Source: an uncultured bacterium
GTDB lineage: Bacteria; Patescibacteriota; Gracilibacteria; Absconditabacterales; Absconditicoccaceae
Assembly: GCA_937906635.1 (NCBI GenBank)
Contig: CALCYP010000016.1
Location: 1 to 16,255 of the forward strand
Length of the DNA: 16,255 nt
Direction of reading: 5' to 3'
Position 1 is the first letter of the stretch, and each line of letters opens with the position of its first letter. Both the position numbers and the translations under genes were made by a program. The notes below the pieces were generated by a model, which saw only the letters and a list, made by a program, of their open reading frames with translations, was not told where the DNA came from and searched no databases. Positions 1 through 7,714 of the stretch are shown in pieces.

Positions 1-191
1 TTCGGGACTTCTTTTAATTCTCCACTATATCGCTGAGGACTAAAGTCCTCAGCTATTTAATATCTCGTCCCTCCGGGACTTATTATTTCTGACCCGTCAT
101 TTCGAATTTATGTCGCTATGCGGTATTTATGCCACAATGCGGTAGTGGAGCCCGATGAAATCGGGCGGGGATTTCCTCAATGAGAAATAAT
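1..191. repeat. hairpin-rich intergenic repeat region
   Basis: Non-coding stretch, GC-richer than the genes around it and built from small repeats. GCTGAGGACT (32-41) and AGTCCTCAGC (44-53) form a perfect 10-bp stem. CCCGAT/ATCGGG (151-156/160-165) forms a second hairpin. ATGCGGTA occurs twice (118-125 and 137-144), and CGGGACTT occurs at 3-10 and 74-81. ATTATTTCT (82-90) and AGAAATAAT (183-191) are a 9-bp inverted pair that could mark the ends of a 110-bp element. I see no convincing open frame on either strand. It looks like a dispersed palindromic repeat, but a second copy is not visible in this window. Confidence 0.5.
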
Positions 192-209
192 CAACCTCCA
201 AATTGAGTC

Positions 210-232
210 AAAAAAATCATCCCTGATGATTT
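210..232 (-). terminator. intrinsic terminator of the DUF3160 lipoprotein gene
   Basis: Read on the minus strand, AAATCATC, a 3-base loop and GATGATTT form a perfect 8-bp stem running straight into a T tract. The stem begins inside the TAA stop codon (231-233) of the lipoprotein gene, so termination overlaps the end of the coding sequence. Confidence 0.75.
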
Positions 233-2876
233 ACTTCATTTCTTTCTCCATTTCTTGCATAGCTAAACTACTTGCTTCTCAATTTTCAGCTATCCTATCA
301 TAATTTTCTTGCCAATCTTCATCCGTAAATCTTGTAGAATTTGAAGTTTTGATTGGAGCTTCAACAGTATAGAATTCATATTGAGTAAATACTGGTCAAA
401 CTACCACTCTTGCTCCATTTGTATCGTTTACCATCAAATACATGAGTGCTGGTCTTCAAATTGCTTCGTACAATACATTATTTTTTTCTGAAGTGAAGAT
501 ATCAGCGATAAGAGATCATCTGTTTTCTTTGTTTGTAGGATTTGAATAATCAGCCTTTATTGGTTCAACTATTGAATACAAATCTCAATCCAAATTTCTC
601 ATCCATTCAAAATATTCATCAGAAATCTTTTCATTTTTCATCTGTTTTTGTACCATGGTTTTTAATCTTTCAAGTATTGTCTCAAATTGGTTGTATAGAT
701 TTTGATATGCTGTATCATCATAATATTTTTTTGTCTCATTAGTCAATTTCAATAATTCATCGATGAGGTCTATGTCTGCTTCAATATATCATTTTGGTAC
801 TGGTAAAGCTGGAGCTTCTACTACGATTTCACAGTCTCACATTCCACCTCATCCAAGTTCTGCCATCATTGGTTGCTTTACATAAAGCAATGTATCGTGT
901 TTCAATTCTGTATAAGATCATAAGTATGTCGCCAGATTTTTGAGTGCATAAGCTCTACTTTGTTTGAAGTATGGTGCATTTTCATCTACCTTTGAAACTA
1001 ATCGTCCAAGAGTATCCAACCATCTGTGGTAGATATTATTTACGACCTTTGAATCTTTTAAAGCTTCTGTGACTTTTTTGATTGAATCAGCTTTTACATC
1101 ATCATAGCTTGCCAATTGTTTATCTGTCACAAGTCATGCTGCATTCTTATTTTTCAATCGAAGTTTTACCAATTCATTTGCCAAACTATTTCATTCCAAA
1201 ATATCTGGTACCATAAGTGCTGTTTGGATATTTGGTTTTGTCTGAAATTCATCTTGCGTACTTCATGCTGTATTTAAGTCAAACAAGTATCCATCAAGTG
1301 TGAATTTCTCACCAAAGAAAACGAATCAATCTGTCATAGTTTTTCATTCACTTTCAGATACTTCTCATGTATAATTTACGAGATATTGAGAAGATGCAAT
1401 CTTTTGTGGAACTAATTTTGATAACTCATCAATATTTTCTTTTGTTAAAGTTTTTATAATATTTTCTGGCTCAGTTAGATTATTCTTTTTTGCCCAATCC
1501 ATCAATCAATTGAGAGTCAAATCATCATCTGTTCAAACAAGATTTTCTATCATATCAGAAAGCTGTCTCATTTTAGTTAATTCTGTATCGTCTAATTGAC
1601 TTGCCATGACCAATGCTGCTTTAACTAAGTTTTCATCTCAATAGTAAAATTTTTCTCTCATTAACCATTTTGTGGCCATGAAATAAGTTTTCAATCAATT
1701 AGAATCTGTATAATGAGATCTTGGTTGGTACATTGTATAATTTTGTAAAATTTGATGATCTTCAATAAAATCTGGACTAAATGCTAAAATCAAATGATCT
1801 GCTCATTGATACTGGCTCGCATTCAGTATATCTCTCACTGTATCTAAGATCGCTTGAGAATATTCAGTATATCAGAATCTCTTTTCAAAATTATCAGCAT
1901 AAATATTTGCTCTTTGCATGATAAATTCTTTCAATTCTGTATCATTCATATCCTCTCGTAGTCCGTATTCTCATTGTTTTTTCAAATCATCTACCTCTGG
2001 AGTGAAAATTGTAGGGATTGTCCAATATGTTGCTAAAAATTGATAGATCTCTTTTAGCTCTGTATTTTCTTCTTTGAGTGCCAATCAATTGAATTTAGCT
2101 GTTAAATTATATGATAAATCTGCTATTGTATTTCTTGCTTGTGTCTCTTCGTAATATTTCAAAGAATTTTCAAACAATCTATGATAAGCATGAAGTAATA
2201 AATCGTTTGTGATTAGCAATGTATTGAAAGAATATCTATGATTTTCTCTAATATCTCCAGCAATTTTGTCATAAACGCTCACCCATTCCTCAGACGTTCA
2301 ATCACTTGGATAACCAGCTGTCTCTCTATCATAATTATTTGGATAATAGTGGGTCAAAGTAGTAGCTGGAGCTATTACTCGACCATTTTTACTCAAAACA
2401 TTTATTTGCTCTTCAGTCAAAACAGCCAATGGATCTGCCGTATATCTTCAATTTACAGTTATTGTATTTCATTGTATAATTTCATTTTTCTTAATTTTCT
2501 GAATTGGCTGTCAATCTCACCATTCATTATATTCATCGTAAATTTCTACTTCATTATTCTGGCAGTATTCTGATACTCTACTAGCATCATTTTGAGTAAT
2601 TTCATAATTTCTGGTCCATTCTTTGTCTACTCAATTTAGCATTTCGTTAAAATTGTCCATCTCTGTCAATTCCGGTTTTTCCATTTTCCGAGATCGAGAA
2701 TATTTACTATTTTTTTCAGTTAGTAATGATGGAGCGACTTCAGTATTTTCAGTTGGTTCTTCAATATGATTGTTTTCGATAGAATTGTTGACCATGGTAG
2801 GTTTATCAGTAGTTTCAAAGCATCATGCAAGGAATAAAGAAATACAAAGTAGTGGAATTAGATAAAATTTTTTCAT
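231..2876 (-). CDS. DUF3160-type lipoprotein, 881 aa
   Basis: Predicted exported lipoprotein of unknown function. With UGA read as Gly the frame is uninterrupted from ATG at 2876 to TAA at 231; under the standard code it breaks into many pieces. Residues 1-19 form a short lipoprotein signal with lipobox L16-A-G-C19, and the lipobox Gly is itself a UGA codon. Residues 20-75 are a hydrophilic linker. The rest resembles the DUF3160 family; the clearest block is around residues 215-240 (NTLLITNDLLLHAYHRLFEN), a family signature. The mature protein is helix-rich with no other membrane segment, so it probably sits on the outer face of the cytoplasmic membrane. It is monocistronic: divergent from the methyltransferase-like gene and closed by its own terminator. 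No Shine-Dalgarno sequence lies close to the ATG. Family assignment is by recognition of motifs, not by a search. Confidence 0.85.
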
Positions 2877-2964
2877 AGCAAAAAAAATTATGAGCTAAAA
2901 TTCTTTTCCTTCTTATATTTAATAATGTTTTTAAAGCAAGATGAAAAAAATCGCAGATAAAAAT

Positions 2965-2992
2965 TTGCAAATTTTTAAATTGTGAATATAAT
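2965..2992 (+). promoter_or_regulatory. sigma70-like promoter of the methyltransferase-like gene
   Basis: TTGCAA (2965-2970), a 16-bp spacer and a perfect TATAAT (2987-2992). Transcription would begin near 3000. That places the in-frame ATG at 2997 at or before the start site and favours the ATG at 3021 as the translation start. Confidence 0.6.
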
Positions 2993-3020
2993 TATTATGT
3001 TTATAAATATTGATATAATC

Positions 3021-3818
3021 ATGAGCAACATTAATAAGCCTAATTTTTCACCGGAATTTATTGACACAAAAAGCATTAGTCCAAATCTTGATAGTGATGA
3101 TTATTTGAAATTGATGAATCTAAATTTTTCTGATTTTGAATGAAAAAGAGTTGCTAGCATATGATGATGATTTTGAATATTAGAAATGGATTTAGCTACG
3201 AGATGAACAGAGGTAGAGATAATTGATCCTATTTATTCAAATGAAAAATTAATACAAAAAAAATGGCAAGAGACTTATGATTGGGTATATCAATCATACA
3301 TTAATTCTCTTAGACATAAAAATAGTTTTCTCGAAAATTGGATTGATGATATGAAAAAAAGAATTTGACAGCTTTTAAAGGATGGAAAAAATAATAGTTA
3401 TGAATTATCTAAAATAGAAGAAGAACTTGCTGAAAAACTACAGTTAAAAGAGAGAAAAGATAAATTACTAAAGAACAAACTGCTTATAAAGCAAAACATG
3501 GAAAGGTGGAAAGAAAAAAAATCTAATAATTTAAAACTCAATCCATCATCATGAGAAAATATAAAAGGTATTGAATCAAATAGTAAAGATTTTGTATTTA
3601 TAAACCATATTTTAAATTATCTACCAGACAAAATTAGTACTTTTTTGAAACAGGCTGATAAAATATTAAAAGATTGGTGAACTATTTTTATTGTAGATTA
3701 TACAGATGAAGTACCAAATTTGCAAAAATTTTTCAAAAAACATTGAACATACAATATCCTTTGATGAACATTTTGTGGTTCGTTAAAAAAATGAGAATTC
3801 AAGAATCTTTGAAAATAA
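3021..3818 (+). CDS. SAM-dependent methyltransferase-like protein, 265 aa
   Basis: Probable class I (Rossmann-fold) S-adenosylmethionine methyltransferase; the substrate is unknown. Residues 43-70 read RVASIGGGFGILEMDLATRG and continue to EIIDP. This is a classic motif I (GGGFG, residues 48-52) followed by the acidic residue ending strand 2. Four of these glycines are UGA codons, three of them consecutive, so the fold is visible only in code 25. Residues about 195-235 (FVFINHILNYLPDKISTFLK, then a helix and IFIVDYT) match the later strand-helix-strand part of such enzymes. Between them lies an unusually long, Lys/Glu-rich, probably coiled-coil insert (about 75-175). Gly codons are 14 UGA to 3 GGN. 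The start at 3021 was chosen over ATG 2997 because of the promoter position. The gene is convergent with the 226-aa gene and shares a terminator with it. It could be an inactive methyltransferase fold, since no substrate motif is recognisable. Confidence 0.75.
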
Positions 3819-3852
3819 AAAGAATTGCAGATATTTCTATCCACGACTTTTT
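3817..3852. terminator. shared terminator between two convergent genes
   Basis: AAAAAG...CTTTTT arms enclose a 13-base core, GCAGATATTTCTA (3827-3839), identical to the core of the fusA terminator at 4628-4640. The stem is imperfect, but a U run follows on both strands. It lies in the 35-bp gap between the stops of two convergent genes. Confidence 0.5.
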
Positions 3853-3853
3853 A

Positions 3854-4534
3854 TTATTTTAATATTTTTTCTAATCTATCTATGAAATCTGAATTCTCTG
3901 CAAATTCTTTCTCTGTAAACAAATTTCTATAATTGTCTATTTTTTCTTGTTTAAATAAAAATATTAAATATCAATCTTCTTTTTTATTCAACTGCTCTAA
4001 TATTAATCTTCTAATTATTAGATTTCATTCAAATTCTTTCAATCATTTAATTTCATTTGGGATAACTTGTCGATTTTCATTCATACAATCAATTTCTGGC
4101 ATTGAAACACCTTTAAAGCTCAATCATTGCCCTGTATAATATAACTTGTGCAATGTTTTTTCTGTATCTACTTTAAAATCAACAACCATATTATTATCAG
4201 TTCACAGTAACAAAGATCCTTCATGATTTAAAAGCAATAAATCTACAATATCATCATGAATATTTTCAGGAAAATTTTTTATTGTTGCAACGACATAATA
4301 TCACAATCAGTTCTCTATCAATAATTTTGCTCATTCTAATGAAAATTCACCTATTTCATTATCTTCCATAATTTTTTTTACTTCTTTATATTTTTCCTGG
4401 CTCGATAAAGATGCTTCAGCTTGTTTTGAAAAACTTCATATAAAACCATGAATTTTTTGTAAAAATTTATTAGGCAAATTTGGAACACCTCATGACATTC
4501 TAGGTTCATTAGTATTTTCTGAGTTACGTGGCAT
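3854..4534 (-). CDS. unrecognised protein, 226 aa
   Basis: Continuous code-25 frame from ATG at 4534 to TAA at 3854; several UGA codons interrupt it under the standard code. I do not recognise a family. It has no signal peptide and no membrane segment, so it should be cytoplasmic. The N-terminal 35 residues are polar, then comes a charged helical stretch (about 38-75). The middle (about 75-145) looks like an alpha/beta fold with alternating hydrophobic strands (YYVVATIKNF, LLLGTDNNMVVDFKV). The C-terminal part is Glu/Lys-rich and helical and contains one hydrophobic strand (GYLIFLF). The ATG is preceded by AT-rich sequence with TATAAT-like hexamers but no Shine-Dalgarno sequence. It is separated from upstream fusA by the fusA terminator, so it is probably its own unit. 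The steady UGA use argues for a native gene. Confidence 0.75.
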
Positions 4535-4617
4535 TTATTATAAAATAATAATATAAAAATTTATACCTTATTATAATCAGAAAAAAATAATGCAAATTTT
4601 AGAATACTTTTTTAATT

Positions 4618-4649
4618 AAAAAAAATCGCAGATATTTCTACCCGCGATT
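4618..4649 (-). terminator. intrinsic terminator downstream of fusA
   Basis: On the minus strand AATCGC (4644-4649) and GCGATT (4624-4629) pair perfectly around a 14-base loop, and a run of T follows directly. It is the first terminator after the fusA stop and lies beyond the palindromic repeat. Confidence 0.75.
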
Positions 4650-4655
4650 ATATTT

Positions 4656-4740
4656 TAGTCGATAATTATCAGTCTACAGTCGACAGAATCCTCAACTGTT
4701 GACCGTTGACTGTCGACTGTTGACCGTTGACTAGAGACTA
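4656..4740. repeat. palindromic repeat element bounded by TAGTC/GACTA (85 bp)
   Basis: The ends are TAGTC (4656-4660) and GACTA (4736-4740). Inside are the palindrome GATAATTATC (4661-4670), an 11-bp inverted repeat ACAGTCGACAG/CTGTCGACTGT (4676-4686/4710-4720) and a 17-bp direct repeat, ACTGTTGACCGTTGACT (4695-4711 and 4716-4732), with a 21-bp period. The right end contains the TAG stop of fusA. It shares its end sequences and GTCGRC-type vocabulary with the element at 14933-14993. Confidence 0.75.
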
Positions 4741-6846
4741 TTCTGCATCCATAGCTTTGATTTTTCCAGATCTTTCATCAATAATTTGCTTTGAAATATT
4801 TTCTGGAACTCTTTCATATCCTCATAATTCCATTGAATAACTTGCTCTTCATTGTGTATTTGATCTCAAATCTGTAGCATATCCAAACATCTCAGCCAAA
4901 GGAACCTTACATTTAATTACTGTAGCATTTCCTCTTTGTTCTTGTCATTGAATCATTCATCTCCTTGAAGACAAATCTCACATCACATCTCACATGTATT
5001 CTTCTGGAGTTGTAACTTCTACATCCATGATAGGCTCTAAAATACAAGCTTGAGCTTCAGGTTTTGTGAAGGCATCTTTGAATGCTCTATATGTAGCAAT
5101 TTTGAAAGCAACTTCAGATGAGTCGACATCATGATATGATCAGAAGAATGGAACAACTCTCAAGTTGATAATTGGATATCAAGCCAAGATTCATTGTGCC
5201 ATAGTTTCTTTTGCTCATTTATCGATAGCAGGTATAAATTCGTTTGGAATAACTCAACCTTTGATCTCTGAAACGAATTCATAATTTTTGTCTTGTATTT
5301 TCTCAAGTCTAAGTAATACATGTCAGTATTGTCCACGTCATCATGTCTGTCTCTTGAATAATCCTTCTCATTCAACTTTGTCAGCCATAATTGTCTCTCT
5401 GTATGCTACTTGTGGTTTTCATGTATTTACTTCTACTTTGTGCTCTCTCTTTAATCTATCAATCATAATATCCAAATGTAATTCTCCCATTCAAGCTATG
5501 ATTGTTTGTCCACTTTCTTCATCTGAATAAGCTCTAAATGTAGGATCTTCGTACATCAATTTTGCCAAAGCCAATCATAATTTTTCTTGATCAGATTTTG
5601 TTTTTGGTTCGATTGAGATATTGATTACAGGCTCTGCAAATTCCATTTTTTCCAATACTATTGGATTTTTTAGGTCACATAACGTATTTCATGTCCTTGT
5701 ATCTTTTAATCCCAAAAATGCACAAATGTGTCCTGCATGTACTTCATCTATTTCTTGTCTCTTGTTTGCATGCATCAAAAGCAGCCTTCAAACTCTCTCT
5801 TTTTGTCATGTAACAGAGTTTAATAAAGTATCTCACGATTTAATTACTCCAGAGTATACTCTAACGAATGTCAAAGTACCAACAAAAGGATCTGTAGCAA
5901 TTTTGAAAGCGATTGCTGAAACTGGATCAGCATCAGTTGGTTTTCTTGTTACTTCTTTTTCTGGATGATCAGGATCTGTTCATTTTATCAAATCTCTATC
6001 CAATGGGCTTGGCAAGAATGCACAAACTCAATCCAAAAGTAATTGAACTCAAGCATTTCTCAAAGCAGTACCACAGTATATTGGATATAATTCATTTTTT
6101 ATTGTTCATGCTCTAATAGCTCTGATGATCAAATCATTTGAAATTTCTCATCCTTCAAGATAAGCTTCAGCTAATTCATCATCAAATACAGAAGCAGCAT
6201 CGATCATTTTGTCTCTATACTCCTCTGCTATTTCTTTTAATTCATCAGGAATTTCGTGTTCGATGACATCACTTCCCATATCTCATTCAAATGTATACAT
6301 TTTCATAGACAAAAGATTTACAACTCATTTGAAATCAGAAGATGCTCCATAAGGTATTTCAACTACTACTCATTTATCTGTCAATTTCTTTTTGATACTT
6401 TCTACTGACATAAAGAAATCAGCTCACATTTTATCCATCTTGTTGATGAAAGCCATCCTAGGAACTCCATATTTATCTGCTTGTCTCCAAACAGTTTCTG
6501 ATTGAGGTTCTACTCATTGAGATCAGTCAAATACTGCAACTGCTCAATCCAAAACCCTCAAAGATCTCTCTACTTCAACTGTAAAGTCTACGTGTCCTGG
6601 AGTGTCAATCAAATTGATTTGATGATTATGCCAAAAACAAGTAGTAGCAGCTGATGTAATTGTAATTCATCTCTCTTTTTCTTGTTCCATCCAATCCATA
6701 TCTGCTGCTCAATCATGTGTTTCTCAGATTTTGTGTTTTTTACCTGTATAAAAAAGAATTCTCTCACTCACAGTAGTTTTTCAGGCATCAATGTGAGCCA
6801 TGATACCAATGTTTCTAACCTTGTCCAAAGGTGTTTCTTGTGCCAT
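4738..6846 (-). CDS. fusA: translation elongation factor G, 702 aa
   Basis: GTPase that drives ribosomal translocation. Full length for the family, from ATG at 6846 to TAG at 4738. G1 is AHIDAGKTT (residues 17-25) with the P-loop Gly22 encoded by UGA. The switch I motif is RGITIT (59-64), also with a UGA Gly. G3 is DTPGH (81-85) and G4 is NKMD (135-138). The C-terminal domain ends with the usual block around LGGYERVPENISKQI and the tail SGKIKAMDAE. Every UGA codon in the conserved blocks I read falls on a family glycine, the strongest internal proof of the recoded UGA. It is monocistronic with its own promoter, a leader of about 58 nt carrying a small hairpin, and a terminator. No clear Shine-Dalgarno sequence is present (GAAGAA directly abuts the ATG). 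The stop TAG coincides with the end of a palindromic repeat element. Confidence 0.98.
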
Positions 6847-6878
6847 TTCTTCAAATATTTAAAATATTAAAATTTCTG

Positions 6879-6898
6879 TTTTGCAAAAAAATGCAAAA
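6879..6898 (-). promoter_or_regulatory. small hairpin in the fusA leader
   Basis: TTTTGCA (6879-6885) and TGCAAAA (6892-6898) can pair around a 6-base loop. They lie between the predicted fusA promoter and the start codon, so they would be in the mRNA leader. There is no U tract in a position to terminate. A regulatory role is possible but not shown. Confidence 0.35.
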
Positions 6899-6910
6899 TT
6901 TTCGGTAAAA

Positions 6911-6938
6911 AATATAAGAAAAGCCAATCTTTTTTCAA
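6911..6938 (-). promoter_or_regulatory. promoter of fusA
   Basis: On the minus strand TTGAAA (6938-6933), a 16-bp spacer and TATATT (6916-6911). Transcription would start near 6904, giving a leader of roughly 58 nt. Confidence 0.5.
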
Positions 6939-6982
6939 GTAAAAATTTACAAAAAAATAACAAACTATGATCACAAATTGAC

Positions 6983-7010
6983 TTGACATTTTATGAAACA
7001 TTATTACAAT
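6983..7010 (+). promoter_or_regulatory. promoter of the small GC-richer gene
   Basis: Consensus TTGACA (6983-6988), a 16-bp spacer and TACAAT (7005-7010). The expected start near 7017 leaves a leader of about 24 nt before ATG 7041 and excludes the in-frame upstream ATG at 6993. Confidence 0.65.
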
Positions 7011-7040
7011 TTATGTCGTAACCTAAAATTAATAAAAAAC

Positions 7041-7355
7041 ATGGCAAAGCAATCAAAGGTGGACATTGTCAGAGCCCATCTCCAACAAAAAGGTCTGACC
7101 GAGAATCAGGTTGAATTCATCGTCAACCTGTACAAAAAAGTCTGTAGGAAAAGCGATCCGGCATTACACCATATTTGGTGTGATGAAATCGCCGACTCTA
7201 TGGGAATCTCGATTGAAGAGGTTCAGAAACTTGTTGAATTCTTCAGCGGATGGCCGTACAGATTGACGGCTACCAATGGAAGATCTGATTGTGCCGGCTT
7301 CCGGTGCACCGATTATTTCGTGGACTGGCTCCACGAAATTGGAGTCTTGAAATAA
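7041..7355 (+). CDS. small unrecognised protein, 104 aa, without UGA codons
   Basis: I do not recognise a family. The protein is soluble, with no signal peptide or membrane segment. Residues 5-35 are helical (with ENQVEFIVNLYKKVC). Residues 46-68 (CDEIADSMGISIEEVQKLVEFF) have the spacing of a helix-turn-helix. The C-terminal half holds Cys84 and Cys89, which with Cys35/Cys47 and His residues could bind metal; both ideas are tentative. The gene is odd here: about 45% GC against a visibly lower value for its neighbours. All six glycines are GGN and none is UGA, whereas neighbouring genes use mostly UGA. It therefore reads identically in the standard code. The start at 7041 was chosen over the in-frame ATG at 6993, which lies within the promoter. 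It has its own promoter and a bidirectional terminator. Recent transfer from a standard-code organism is the simplest reading; a highly expressed native gene with biased codons is the alternative. Confidence 0.85.
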   Translation: MAKQSKVDIVRAHLQQKGLTENQVEFIVNLYKKVCRKSDPALHHIWCDEIADSMGISIEEVQKLVEFFSGWPYRLTATNGRSDCAGFRCTDYFVDWLHEIGVLK

Positions 7356-7366
7356 TCCACCAACCC

Positions 7367-7404
7367 AAAAAAAGCGGCATTGAAACTCAGTGTCGCTTTT
7401 CGCT
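7367..7404. terminator. bidirectional intrinsic terminator
   Basis: AAAGCGGCA (7371-7379) and TGTCGCTTT (7391-7399) form a 9-bp stem with one G-U pair and an 11-base loop, flanked by an A run on the left and a T-rich run on the right. It can end both the 104-aa gene (+) and the operon ending in gatC (-). Confidence 0.8.
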
Positions 7405-7419
7405 TTTTAAAAAATTATT

Positions 7420-7713
7420 TTAATCTGAAGATAATGCTGATTTAATAACAATAGAATTGTTTACTACTTCGTGTTTTACATTTGCCAAGATTTCTTTTTT
7501 ATTTGGAAAATCTTTTGTTCATGAAAGTACTCTCAGCGTATTTCATAATCAATTAATTTCTGAGATATTTGAAGTATCGATAGTATTTAATTTATCCAAC
7601 ATTCATATCACAGAATCTAATTTCGACAAAAACTTTTCTTCTCCAGATTCATCTATATTTACATTTGATAATTTCTGTAAATGCTTTAATTCTTCTTTCG
7701 TCAATTTTGCCAT
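7420..7713 (-). CDS. gatC: Asp/Glu-tRNA amidotransferase subunit C, 97 aa
   Basis: Small subunit of the GatCAB amidotransferase, which converts Glu-tRNA(Gln) and/or Asp-tRNA(Asn) to the amidated forms; GatC is the belt that stabilises GatA-GatB. The length and pattern match the family: LTKEELKHLQKLSNVNIDES at residues 4-23, a second helix FLSKLDSVIGMLDKLNTIDT, then NTLRVL and NKKEILANV in place of the usual LR(x)D and REEALANAP blocks. Four of five glycines are UGA. The ATG lies one base after the TAA of the upstream PKD-protein gene, so the two should be co-transcribed and translationally coupled. No gatA or gatB is in the window, so the subunit genes are split in this genome. The transcript ends at the terminator at 7367-7404. 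Confidence 0.85.
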
Positions 7714-7714
7714 T

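Noticed and set aside
231..2876. Pseudogene or many frameshifts in the lipoprotein gene
   Set aside because: All interruptions are in-frame UGA, and the frame never shifts. Reading UGA as Gly restores a full-length protein with a proper lipobox.
2997..3020. Earlier ATG for the methyltransferase-like gene
   Set aside because: It lies at or before the expected transcription start after TATAAT at 2987-2992.
4695..4732. Short CRISPR array
   Set aside because: Only two 17-bp copies with a 4-base gap, embedded in a palindromic element, with no spacers and no cas genes.
5288..6116. Several plus-strand open frames of 67-115 codons
   Set aside because: They lie opposite fusA, which is certain by its GTPase motifs.
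6993..7040. Upstream ATG start for the 104-aa gene
   Set aside because: It lies between the -35 and -10 boxes, so it would not be transcribed, and the added residues have no protein-like character.
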